Shown piece after piece: positions 47,627-56,006 of a stretch of 64,000 bases of DNA (positions are counted from its first letter, which is position 1; each line of letters starts with the position of its first letter). The position numbers and the translations under genes were made by a program. Under the pieces are notes generated by a model that was not told where the DNA came from, made no database searches, and saw nothing but the letters and a program-made list of their open reading frames with translations. The stretch is from Bacteroidales bacterium (lineage in GTDB: Bacteria > Bacteroidota > Bacteroidia > Bacteroidales > UBA10428). Where the stretch lies: positions 1-64,000 of the forward strand of contig JAFGVA010000168.1 in the NCBI GenBank assembly GCA_016938235.1, read 5' to 3'.

Positions 47627-49597
47627 ATGAAAAGGAATGTTTTATGTCTGCTTATTGCAGTAATTACAATGTTTGACTTGTCAGCAGGTAATTATGAGCC
47701 CAAATACACAATTGATTTGCCCTTTACCCCCACAGTATTGGTACAGGAGCATACCGACTGTTTCAAATATTTTCTTAACTCAACCGAAAAAGATATGGCT
47801 ATGGTTGATGGACTTGAAGGAAAAATATTATGGCACATAAACCTAACAGAACTTACTGGCAACAAAAAGACTGTAAACCAAATATGGAACCAGAAAGCTA
47901 ATGTAATTCTAGTATATAACGAGGATACCAAAAAAGGAGTAGCCGTAAAGTACTTTATCGATGGTAAAACGGGTAAACTGTTATGGAAATCAGAAAAGTA
48001 CATGTCGGAATATGGAGGGTTTAGCCTTAATTCGAATTTTCGTCTCGATTACGATGAGGCCACTAATGGTGTGGTATTACCAACTACCGAAAGTATTGAT
48101 TTAATTAATGTTAACACAGGTGAAATTATTTGGTCAAAGCCATATACACTGACAGACAAAATTAAAGAATTTAATTGCTTTATCATGGCCAATTATCACC
48201 TTGTACGCGTTATGACCGGGAACGACAGCGAATTCTATCTTAGTGTAGATTCTGGTGAGGAAGTTAGTGATATAGAATCGCATTACGACAAGAAGAAGGC
48301 TCTGGAGTATGATAAAAGAAATACCATTGTTACTATCCCGGAGAAAGGAATGTATGTGGTTATGAGAGCCAGCAATAATTCATTGTCATCCTTATTGGGT
48401 ATTGGTGGATTGGCTTCATGGAAAATGGATTTTCTTGCCTATCGCGAAGGTACTAATGAATTGCTTTGGCATAAAAATTACCTGGTAGCACACTCCTATG
48501 ATTTTATCTCGAAAAAGTCGTTTGTCCGCATGATTTATCTCGATGGTAAAGTATTTATAGAGCATATGCCCAATATGAAAGGAAATTCGGGGCTGACTGT
48601 GTTGAATGCCGATAACGGTGATAAAATATGGGAGTGCTATTATACAACTCTCGAAGATAAGGGCGGTCCTAATAATAAGGTATACACACCATTCCCGGCT
48701 CCTGACCCAATAGCCCTTAACAACAACATTTATGTAGTTGATAAAATTAAAAATAAGATGTATTGTTACTCAGGAGCCGATGGTAACCTGAAATGGGAAA
48801 CTGAAAAATTTCCTGATGCACAAAAAATACCCACCCTTATCGGGTACGACAAGGTGGTAATACTTGGATATGGAGGTCCTGAAAAGAAGATTTCATGTAT
48901 AATTGAAGAAGTTTCGAATTTTGTGTTTGAATACAGCAACAATTATAAGGCTGTATACAAATCAGGTAATAAAAAATACACCTATAAGTACATTTTTAAC
49001 GATGAAGATAAATTTGGTCTGACAGCCTATGATGCAGCTTCCGGAGAAATATTATGGTCGCATGAAAGTATCTCAAAAGCACTGAAAGATAAGTTTAGTT
49101 ACATTGCCGGAACCTTGCTTTTTGATGGCAAACTTTTGGTAGCAACCGATAAAAACCTGTTTGTGTTAAATCCTGGAGATGGAAGTTTAATTTCGTCATA
49201 TGCTATAAAGGAACAAAAGCTTGGAGACATCTGGAAACTTCATTACGTGCCGGAAAAAGATGAGGTACTGTTGAACTGTAACGGTGGCATAGTAAAAATA
49301 GACCTGAAGGAACAAAAGTTAGTCGGGTCGATAAAAGTATCGAATGTTCAGGGTCCTGTAGTTAGCGAAATTATAGGAGCAGATGATCCCTACTCCGATT
49401 ATGCAGTTTTTACTTCTGGAGATGTTAAAAAGATGGAATATAAAAGTTTTGCCTCAATCGATTTGGAACAAATGAAAGTCAGGGGTTCCGAAAGTGCAGA
49501 AATTATTTTCAGCGATGAAAAACACTTTTCTGAAGGAGCGGAATACTATTACAAGAACGATGGTAAAACACTGTCTATCTACAAGATCAAGAATTAA
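47627..49597 (+). CDS. Secreted PQQ-type beta-propeller protein of unknown function
   Basis: 656 residues from ATG 47627; the frame opens at a TTG six bases earlier, but Met-Lys-Arg gives the expected signal peptide (about 1-20, ending LSAG). The rest shows repeated propeller blades of the PQQ-like type (LEGKILWHINLTEL, KTGKLLWKSEKY, NTGEIIWSKPYTL, DNGDKIWECYYTT, ADGNLKWETEKF, ASGEILWSHESI, GDGSLISSYAI). I see no quinoprotein dehydrogenase motifs, so PQQ binding is not implied. Possible roles are a periplasmic or surface scaffold or sensor. It is monocistronic, with a terminator behind it. Confidence 0.8.
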   Translation: MKRNVLCLLIAVITMFDLSAGNYEPKYTIDLPFTPTVLVQEHTDCFKYFLNSTEKDMAMVDGLEGKILWHINLTELTGNKKTVNQIWNQKANVILVYNEDTKKGVAVKYFIDGKTGKLLWKSEKYMSEYGGFSLNSNFRLDYDEATNGVVLPTTESIDLINVNTGEIIWSKPYTLTDKIKEFNCFIMANYHLVRVMTGNDSEFYLSVDSGEEVSDIESHYDKKKALEYDKRNTIVTIPEKGMYVVMRASNNSLSSLLGIGGLASWKMDFLAYREGTNELLWHKNYLVAHSYDFISKKSFVRMIYLDGKVFIEHMPNMKGNSGLTVLNADNGDKIWECYYTTLEDKGGPNNKVYTPFPAPDPIALNNNIYVVDKIKNKMYCYSGADGNLKWETEKFPDAQKIPTLIGYDKVVILGYGGPEKKISCIIEEVSNFVFEYSNNYKAVYKSGNKKYTYKYIFNDEDKFGLTAYDAASGEILWSHESISKALKDKFSYIAGTLLFDGKLLVATDKNLFVLNPGDGSLISSYAIKEQKLGDIWKLHYVPEKDEVLLNCNGGIVKIDLKEQKLVGSIKVSNVQGPVVSEIIGADDPYSDYAVFTSGDVKKMEYKSFASIDLEQMKVRGSESAEIIFSDEKHFSEGAEYYYKNDGKTLSIYKIKN

Positions 49598-49617
49598 TAA
49601 AATTATTACACTCAGAT

Positions 49618-49653
49618 AACCGGGGCGGTTTATAATTCCGTCCTGGTTTTGTT
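49618..49653 (+). terminator. Rho-independent terminator after propeller gene
   Basis: Arms AACCGGGGCGG and CCGTCCTGGTT with two imperfect pairs, then TTTTGTTGTTT. Confidence 0.65.
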
Positions 49654-49751
49654 GTTTATTATTCAAGATTTATACATCACAGTGCCACATCTTACTTAAA
49701 AATTGTTTTCCGGCTTGCCGGATGACTTAGGCTGAAATATGGGCTTTTTTC

Positions 49752-50129
49752 TTACTCCTTCGATTTCTTCTCAGCAAGTTTGTGCATATCTTCAAAAGTC
49801 TTGGTCAGGTAATCTTCGTATTTATTTACCATGTCAATGGTAAGATCGTTTGCGGCCATCCAAACCAGCTTGTTTTCTTCATCGGGTTTTGTTTCAAAGG
49901 TCAGGTTTTTAATTTGTCCTTTATGTTTAATCCTGAGAACAATTTTATTCTCATTAACCACACGTATTGATGTCTCACCTTTTTGAAGAGAATTACCACT
50001 TGTAATGGTCTCAAAAAAAGTAACTATTTCACTCAACATGGGTTGGTATGAAGGTGGCAGGTATTGGCTAAAAGCGTCTTTTGAAAATAAAATAATTCCG
50101 AGAAAAAAAACAGTTTTAAGTACTTTCAT
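49752..50129 (-). CDS. Small secreted protein of unknown function
   Basis: 125 residues. Signal peptide (about 1-21, ending DAFSQ), then a mixed alpha/beta domain with no Cys and no motif that I recognise, ending in a charged helix (HKLAEKKSKE). Alone on the minus strand, convergent with the propeller gene. Two adjacent palindromes lie 75-108 bases upstream of its start. It is probably real: the signal peptide is clear and no longer frame competes on the other strand. Confidence 0.65.
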   Translation of the reverse strand: MKVLKTVFFLGIILFSKDAFSQYLPPSYQPMLSEIVTFFETITSGNSLQKGETSIRVVNENKIVLRIKHKGQIKNLTFETKPDEENKLVWMAANDLTIDMVNKYEDYLTKTFEDMHKLAEKKSKE

Positions 50130-50203
50130 GGTTTTATGCTTTTCGAATTAGTTTCTAAACCTGAAATTAGAAAACTTTATGGAAAAAGTAAAATTTATTG
50201 TGA

Positions 50204-50237
50204 ATGGTATTTTTACCATATGATACATTATGTATCA
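50204..50237. promoter_or_regulatory. Two adjacent palindromes in intergenic region
   Basis: ATGGTA-TTTT-TACCAT (50204-50219) is followed one base later by the perfect TGATACAT-T-ATGTATCA (50221-50237). They stand in the upstream region of the 125-residue secreted protein gene (minus strand) and could be tandem operators. The 340-base intergenic region (50130-50469) otherwise holds only a terminator at its right end. Confidence 0.45.
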
Positions 50238-50423
50238 ATATTAATATTTCGTTGGTAATCTGTTCTAATTTAGTTTACGAAAAAATTAATCAATCAACCA
50301 AATCCCGGAAAATTTAATTTGTTAGTGCTTTTTAAGGTAATAACTTAAGAACAGGTTGATTATTAGAATAGAACAAATAAGGCTAGGTTAATATATTTAA
50401 TGTGGTTGTTAATTAGATTGACA

Positions 50424-50465
50424 AATTTGGACCGTCTGCAATCATTGAAACAGACAGTCCAAATT
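50424..50465 (-). terminator. Terminator hairpin after the vWA-like lipoprotein gene
   Basis: Fifteen-base arms AATTTGGACCGTCTG and CAGACAGTCCAAATT with one mismatch. Read on the minus strand it directly follows the stop of the gene at 50470, but the T-run after it is poor. Confidence 0.65.
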
Positions 50466-50469
50466 CTTT

Positions 50470-51240
50470 TTAAGAAGCTGAAATAATATCTTTAATTTCT
50501 TCAATTTCTTTTGATATTGCCTTACGTTTAATCAGTGTGTAGTCTTCAACGCCAATTTCTTTAAACCATTCCGACCACATATTCATAATCGAGTCCCATT
50601 CCATATCTTTTTCGCGGGGGGCAGCTTCAACTAATACAACATGAAGACCAGGGAAACGGTTTAATACCGGTTCAAGTTTCTGCTTGTTTTTACCTACAAT
50701 AGGGTAACCATCGGTTAATATAAACAAGAAGTTTTTGGTTAAAGTGTCTGTAATATAATCAGTTTTGAGATCCTCATAAACATATTTCCATATATCGGCA
50801 CCGTTGTAGTCGGTTGGTGTTTCGCTAAATCTTGCTTTTTGGTACAAAGTATCAAGATATGCATTAAATTGTTCTGTTCTTAAGGGTTCATTTTTACGTT
50901 TAAGGTGGTGCGGTATATTCTCCATGTTGAAATAGAGCTTGTCCTCAAACAATTCTGTTCTAAGATTATCACCTTTTTGAGGAGCAATAACAACCTTAAT
51001 TTCATCGCGCGATTTGATATAGAACTCATTTTTCACTTTTTCTTTAAACATTTTGTAAATGTTTTGAATGATTTCTGTATCCCTGGAGGGTTGATTATCC
51101 TGAATAATAAGCCGGTCGGATAAATCAAGAAGAATAATGTAGTTGTGTTTTACAGCCAGTGTTTTTGTTTCTGGCTTTGGCGGATGGCACGAGAATAGCA
51201 ATACCATACCAAGCATGATAGTTAATAGTCTGATTTTCAT
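50470..51240 (-). CDS. Lipoprotein with von Willebrand factor A-like fold
   Basis: 256 residues. Lipobox LLFSCHPP, then a vWA-like order: a strand with Asp-Leu-Ser-Asp-Arg in IILLDLSDRL (MIDAS-like first motif), a helix, TPTDYNGADIWKYV (second motif position), and FLFILTDGYPIVG with the third acidic position. The MIDAS is degenerate (DxSD rather than DxSxS), so metal binding is uncertain. It starts 10 bases after the stop of the membrane coiled-coil gene, so the two are cotranscribed and probably work together. I do not recognise a described system with this pair. Confidence 0.7.
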   Translation of the reverse strand: MKIRLLTIMLGMVLLFSCHPPKPETKTLAVKHNYIILLDLSDRLIIQDNQPSRDTEIIQNIYKMFKEKVKNEFYIKSRDEIKVVIAPQKGDNLRTELFEDKLYFNMENIPHHLKRKNEPLRTEQFNAYLDTLYQKARFSETPTDYNGADIWKYVYEDLKTDYITDTLTKNFLFILTDGYPIVGKNKQKLEPVLNRFPGLHVVLVEAAPREKDMEWDSIMNMWSEWFKEIGVEDYTLIKRKAISKEIEEIKDIISAS

Positions 51241-51250
51241 TGCTGTGGTT

Positions 51251-52447
51251 TTATTTGTTTCGTTTGCTGATTACTTTAATTATTCCGGGCCTGATCCCCA
51301 TTTTATCTTCATATTCTTTCTTTACCTGAAGACAGCTGGCTTTTATGCCTTTCATATTTTCCGGTGCCAGGTACGAGACCCAACCATTAGTGAACTGGTC
51401 GACGTAGCGTTTTAGATTACCAACCATTACTGTGCTGATATCTTCCCGGTATTGTGCCAGCGCAGCCTCAATGCCCGAAGTGTCGGTAATTTTTGACTGA
51501 AGAACTTTTATGTCCTTTCTGAGGTGCTTAATAATTCTTTTAAGGTTTACTGTTATGCCTCTTTTTTCCCATTCTCTAATCATTGAATCAAGCAAAATAC
51601 TCCATACCATGTAAACCAGGAATCCAAGGAACAGAATAATATAAAATGTTGGGTTTGCGCTCCATTTTACAGCAGTGAGTCCCATAAATTCTTTAGCCGA
51701 TTCTGTATTGGTATGAATAATAATCGCTAGCAAGAAATCAACAGTAAAAGTAACTGCTATCAATAAACCGATATAGAGAAATTTTATTTTCTTTTCAATT
51801 TCGAGCATGATATGAAATGCCCAGCCAAAAGCATAAAAAACAAAAGGAACAAGGAATAACAGAAAATTATACCTTATGGCTTCCGATAGTTCGTAGGGTT
51901 GTGGCATGATGCTGCCAATACTTCCTGTTTCTATAAGTTGTTCGGCAATGCCTTCCAAATCGGTATATAAAGCTTTATAGGCAGCAGAAACATAAAAGAA
52001 AAACAGGTAGCAGCTTAGAAAAAGAAGGATGAACAGGTTTACACCAAATTTCAGCGGGCTGAAGCTTTCTTTTTTTAGTGCCTTGAAATCTTTTTTGTGC
52101 TTCTCACTGATGTTTAAGAGCTCGTTTCTGTGATCCTCAATTTGCTTTTCTTTTTCTTTAACCTCTTTTTCAAATTTTTCGTTTAGTTTTTTTGTGTCGG
52201 AATGTAAAGATTCAAGTTCCCTGATTTGATTTTTCCGTTCATTTTTTTCTTCGTCAGACAGACCAATATAGGCTTCTTCTACTAAGTCACCGTTACCAAT
52301 CCGATCGAGATATGTTTTAAAAATTTGCGGATCTCCTTTAACGCTTCCAGATTTTTCATAACCGAAATCATAGAGATTAACCCTGTCGATATGATGATAG
52401 GTTTTTTCGCTGCCTGAAGCAGCTTTTTGAGCAGTTTCTTTTTCCAT
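51251..52447 (-). CDS. Membrane protein with long coiled coil, partner of vWA-like lipoprotein
   Basis: 398 residues. A cytosolic N-terminus is followed by a strong coiled coil (about 75-130, rich in Glu and Lys), then four to five membrane helices (about 138-158, 190-215, 222-245, 263-290), then a second helical stretch (about 295-330) and a basic C-terminus. No enzyme motif is visible. It is the first gene of a two-gene unit with the vWA-like lipoprotein. The arrangement (coil, membrane core, extracytoplasmic vWA partner) looks like an envelope complex. Function unknown. Confidence 0.7.
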   Translation of the reverse strand: MEKETAQKAASGSEKTYHHIDRVNLYDFGYEKSGSVKGDPQIFKTYLDRIGNGDLVEEAYIGLSDEEKNERKNQIRELESLHSDTKKLNEKFEKEVKEKEKQIEDHRNELLNISEKHKKDFKALKKESFSPLKFGVNLFILLFLSCYLFFFYVSAAYKALYTDLEGIAEQLIETGSIGSIMPQPYELSEAIRYNFLLFLVPFVFYAFGWAFHIMLEIEKKIKFLYIGLLIAVTFTVDFLLAIIIHTNTESAKEFMGLTAVKWSANPTFYIILFLGFLVYMVWSILLDSMIREWEKRGITVNLKRIIKHLRKDIKVLQSKITDTSGIEAALAQYREDISTVMVGNLKRYVDQFTNGWVSYLAPENMKGIKASCLQVKKEYEDKMGIRPGIIKVISKRNK

Positions 52448-52651
52448 TTGTGTTGTTTTGTGGTTTTATTTGGGATACAATTTAAAAAAAACATGCATAA
52501 CAGACAAAATATATAACGTCAATTTAGTAAGTGTAGTATGTAAAGCTTATAAAATTCATGTTTGATTTCAATTAGTTAGGCAAAATTGAGTGAATACGCA
52601 ACCATTGATCGTATTATCTAATATTAGGCAGGTATTAAAGTATATTAAACA

Positions 52652-53326
52652 ATGAAGAAAAATATTATTTTACTTGGCATGTTGATAGTTATTTCATGGA
52701 TATCTTGCGAAAAAGAGAAAGAAAATGAAGATAAAATCATTACAGATTCTTCGTTTTATGCAATAAAAAATGATAGCGAATGGATTTCAACATCTTGTTG
52801 GTCAAACTATTCATTAAATGATAAAAATAGTTTGATTGTTGGGGCAAAACGAGATGCTGAGTTCTATCAGGACGAGCAGTTGCATTTTTCCTTTAAAACT
52901 GCAGATATTTCAAAATCAAATACAGTGACAAATTTTTACTCTGAATGGAATTTCATAGTTGGTGGAGATGCAATCTCAGACACCTACATTATTGATTCAT
53001 ACTATAACAATGTAATTGTAATTGATTTATTTGATAAAATAGCTAAACAAGTTACTGGGAGTTTTGAAATTAAATTGGTTAGAGATAAATTCAGGTCCGA
53101 TTTAGGAGAAACAATGCTTTGTGAAAAGCTTTCGGATAGCAGAACTGGAAATCGTCCGCAATCTGAAACTTTTCATTATGCCAAGGGTAATCAATGGTTT
53201 AGCAAGCTCGTTGTAAATCAGACTTTCGGTATGCCTTGTCTTTTCTTATTAAGATTGTCTATAAATATTAGGTTAATTAATATAATTATCAGTCGATTGC
53301 ACCCTCTTTTATTAATAATCATTTAA
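52652..53326 (+). CDS. Small lipoprotein of unknown function; C-terminal third doubtful
   Basis: 224 residues in the open frame. Lipobox WISCEK, then a beta-rich domain (about 30-155) resembling Bacteroidota lipoproteins of the DUF6252 type, ending around GSFEIKLVRDKF. From about residue 158 (near base 53125) the sequence changes character: basic and aromatic residues without pattern, then a hydrophobic run ending in LHPLLLIII. This tail looks like translated intergenic DNA, so the original gene may have ended earlier and been joined to foreign sequence by an indel or recombination. It lies 32 bases before the DUF362 gene but need not be cotranscribed with it. Confidence 0.5.
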   Translation: MKKNIILLGMLIVISWISCEKEKENEDKIITDSSFYAIKNDSEWISTSCWSNYSLNDKNSLIVGAKRDAEFYQDEQLHFSFKTADISKSNTVTNFYSEWNFIVGGDAISDTYIIDSYYNNVIVIDLFDKIAKQVTGSFEIKLVRDKFRSDLGETMLCEKLSDSRTGNRPQSETFHYAKGNQWFSKLVVNQTFGMPCLFLLRLSINIRLINIIISRLHPLLLIII

Positions 53327-53358
53327 ATTTAGTTCGACATACACAAACTTTTTAAACC

Positions 53359-55278
53359 ATGAAGAATTTATTTAAGAAAATTGATTTTAGTAAAGGTTTT
53401 AGGGACAAACAACCTAAAAAAGGATTTTATGGCAAGATTTCATTTATTATTCTTGGAATACTTGCAACCATTTGGTTCTTAATAAGGGTAATCCCAAAAC
53501 CCAGCAGGGCTGCTTATCCATGTATGAGAGCTGCTGCTCCGATTGTTTCTTCCTTTGTAGTTTATTTACTTGGAGTAATCGGATTTAGCTTATTTTTAAA
53601 GAAGGTAAGGTATAATTTGTTAAAATCGAAATATGCCTACACTTTATTATTCGTATTTGGTATGATTGTAACAGGAACCCTTACAATCGTATTTACTAAT
53701 TCAACAGTAAAAGCAATTGAGCTGGCCGATGAACAAGTGGCAAATGATCCGGTTGGAGATGCAAAGGGAGTTTTTCCCGGACGTGTTGTCTGGTTGCATG
53801 ATACAGACGCTACCGACGCTAATTGTTCCAATTCTGAAGACGACTATTGGTCGAATAATGCAAATACCAATCAGGATGTTGTTAGTGCAATGGTTTCTGA
53901 AGGTTTAAGAAAACTAACCGGGGCTGCTAACGATGCTGCTGCCTGGGATTCAATTTTTACATACTATAACAGAACCCACGGTAAAGGTAGTGTAGGATAT
54001 ACTTCGGGCGAAAAAATAGCCATAAAGATAAATCTTAACGGATTAAACAATGGCTGGGGAGGAAGTGAAAAAATGAATATTAATACTTCACCTCAGGTAT
54101 CGTATGCTATTTTAGATCAGTTAGTTAATAAAGCAGGTGTAGCACAGGCCAATATTCATCTTGGAGATCCCAATGTTCCAATGCAATCTACAAGCTTTGA
54201 CCATTTGGCCGGAGACTTTCCTAATGTAAAATACTGGGGATACGAAGTAGATATGGTTATGGCTGAAGCATCAGCAAAAGTTTTTAAAGCCAGCGATGGT
54301 CACAGACAATATGCTATACCTCAATCATATATTGAGGCATCTTATCTGATTAATATTCCTGTATTGAAAAAACACCACAGAGCAGGAATCTCGGTTTGTT
54401 CGAAAAATCATTTTGGTTCATTGGGTGCATTCGATGGTGGTGCATGGAATTTGCATCCTTCACTGCCTAGTCCCGATGCCAGCGGAACAGCTACTAACGG
54501 CGATTATGGTGTTTACAGGTGTTTTGTTGATATTATGGGCCATGAACATATGGGAGGAAAAACAGTTCTGTATTTAGTTGATGGTCTGTGGGGATCAACA
54601 AACTGGGGCCACCCGCCTGTAAAATGGGAGATGACTCCGTTTAACAACGATTATCCAAATTCATTATTCCTTTCTTTAGACCCTGTGGCTATAGAGTCGG
54701 TTTGTTACGATTTCTTAGCCTTTGAATTCGATAATGATCATCCGACTGAAGGACTTGATGTAATGAGTGATGATAAAGGACCATTTCCGCAATTTGCAGG
54801 AACCGACGATTTTCTAATCCAGGCAGCCGATGTTTCAGCTCGTCCGGCTTCCATTACTTATGATCCGGAAGACGATGGAACCGAACTCGGATCGCTTGGT
54901 ACACATGAACACTGGAACAATGCAACGGATAAAAAATACAGTCGTAACCTCGATCCTGTATCCGGAACAGGTATAGAACTTAATTATGTGAATGGTGTTG
55001 TTTCGAATAAGGAAGTATTTAATGAAAATAGCTTAAGGGTTTACCCGAATCCGGTAAGCGATATGCTAAACATTTCCTGCCAGGTATTTACAGCCGGAAC
55101 TATTGATGTTCAGATCTTAAGTATTGATGGTAAGTTATTATATGAAAACAGATTTGAAGCATCAGGAGATTCATTCAGACAAAGTATTCCTGTTAGTAAT
55201 CTGAATTCAAATATGTATGTTCTTACTCTTAAAACGAATGAGGGAATTTACTCAAGGTCATTCGTTAAGTCGGAATAA
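53359..55278 (+). CDS. DUF362-domain protein with N-terminal membrane helices and T9SS tail
   Basis: 639 residues. Three hydrophobic helices (about 28-46, 60-82, 92-114) precede a DUF362 domain (about 140-500: GEKIAIKINLNG, LDQLVNKAGV, INIPVLKKHHRAGISVCSKN, LDPVAIESVCYDFLA). A T9SS sorting tail starts at RVYPNPVS (about 567-639). DUF362 proteins are often linked with iron-sulfur proteins, but no ferredoxin Cys motif is present here. A polytopic start combined with an outer-membrane sorting tail is contradictory unless the third helix is cleaved (a candidate site follows STVKA). Its function is unknown. Confidence 0.75.
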   Translation: MKNLFKKIDFSKGFRDKQPKKGFYGKISFIILGILATIWFLIRVIPKPSRAAYPCMRAAAPIVSSFVVYLLGVIGFSLFLKKVRYNLLKSKYAYTLLFVFGMIVTGTLTIVFTNSTVKAIELADEQVANDPVGDAKGVFPGRVVWLHDTDATDANCSNSEDDYWSNNANTNQDVVSAMVSEGLRKLTGAANDAAAWDSIFTYYNRTHGKGSVGYTSGEKIAIKINLNGLNNGWGGSEKMNINTSPQVSYAILDQLVNKAGVAQANIHLGDPNVPMQSTSFDHLAGDFPNVKYWGYEVDMVMAEASAKVFKASDGHRQYAIPQSYIEASYLINIPVLKKHHRAGISVCSKNHFGSLGAFDGGAWNLHPSLPSPDASGTATNGDYGVYRCFVDIMGHEHMGGKTVLYLVDGLWGSTNWGHPPVKWEMTPFNNDYPNSLFLSLDPVAIESVCYDFLAFEFDNDHPTEGLDVMSDDKGPFPQFAGTDDFLIQAADVSARPASITYDPEDDGTELGSLGTHEHWNNATDKKYSRNLDPVSGTGIELNYVNGVVSNKEVFNENSLRVYPNPVSDMLNISCQVFTAGTIDVQILSIDGKLLYENRFEASGDSFRQSIPVSNLNSNMYVLTLKTNEGIYSRSFVKSE

Positions 55279-55310
55279 AGATTCTGGGAATAACTAAATA
55301 TTAATAAGTA

Positions 55311-55465
55311 GCTGTCTCAAAAGTCTCTGTGTTACTCTTTTTTCTCTTTGTGAATCTCTGTGTAATTTTCTTAGAGTATTATTACACAGAGATTCACAGA
55401 GTTCTAAGAAAGAGTTGCACAGAGGGAGAATTAAAATTCTCTATCACTTATGCTTTTGAGACAGC
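55311..55465. mobile_element. 155-bp MITE-like element with 13-bp terminal inverted repeats
   Basis: Perfect terminal repeats GCTGTCTCAAAAG (55311-55323) and CTTTTGAGACAGC (55453-55465) enclose a second, imperfect hairpin of about 43-bp arms (55325-55366 with 55381-55424) made of CTCTGTG/CACAGAG units. It has no coding capacity. It inserted between two convergent genes, three bases from the stop of the minus-strand gene. No target duplication is evident. Termini of this sequence recall Bacteroidota insertion sequences, which could mobilise it in trans (inference). Confidence 0.75.
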
Positions 55466-55468
55466 ATC

Positions 55469-55969
55469 TTATTTTTTTTGAAATAATTGTTCGGCAGGGC
55501 ATCCTAATTCTTTTTGTTTGCAATACTTACAGGTTAATGAACCCCTTATAAAGCTATTGCCAACTGTTGTGGTCAGTATAATTACTAAAAGGGCAGCTAG
55601 TATAAAAACATTGAACTCTAAAATAAGCAGAACAATTCCTGTAACAAAAGGTATCAATGAAAGCAGCATATCAGGAATCATATCTTTCCACCCCAATTCT
55701 TTTGAACAAAAGTCGGATGTTTTTCCTTTTTTGAAAAATAACGCACTTAGCCTTCCTTTGCCAAATCCGCAAACTTTGCCGTAATAAAAACAATTTACAC
55801 AATGATACCGGATTAATCTGATTTCAAGAATGATAACAAATGCAACATAGATTAGCAATACGATTATACCTAGCTGATTAATAATAAGAAATCCAGCTAC
55901 ATAAAGAAGGATCGCATTGAGATTAGAAACACCAGCAATCCATAACGGAAATTTATTATATGTTTTCAT
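55469..55969 (-). CDS. Cys-rich four-helix membrane protein of unknown function
   Basis: About 166 residues from ATG 55969; the frame is open to 55993, with further Met codons. Two membrane helix pairs (about 10-55 and 100-150) are separated by a Cys-rich loop HCVNCFYYGKVCGFGKG with a further Cys in DFCSKELGW, and the C-terminus carries CKYCKQKELGC. The paired CxxC motifs suggest metal or redox chemistry. It is the last gene of the minus-strand unit that starts at 60129. I recall similar unnamed proteins but no function. Confidence 0.65.
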   Translation of the reverse strand: MKTYNKFPLWIAGVSNLNAILLYVAGFLIINQLGIIVLLIYVAFVIILEIRLIRYHCVNCFYYGKVCGFGKGRLSALFFKKGKTSDFCSKELGWKDMIPDMLLSLIPFVTGIVLLILEFNVFILAALLVIILTTTVGNSFIRGSLTCKYCKQKELGCPAEQLFQKK

Positions 55970-56006
55970 AGTTTCCATAGCATATAAAAGCAAGAAAGCT
56001 CCATTT

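Noticed and set aside
47627-49597. Quinoprotein dehydrogenase
   Set aside because: Only generic propeller blades are present; PQQ-binding and catalytic motifs are absent.
55311-55465. Structured RNA gene
   Set aside because: Perfect terminal inverted repeats and the palindromic interior fit a MITE-like element better; no promoter was seen.
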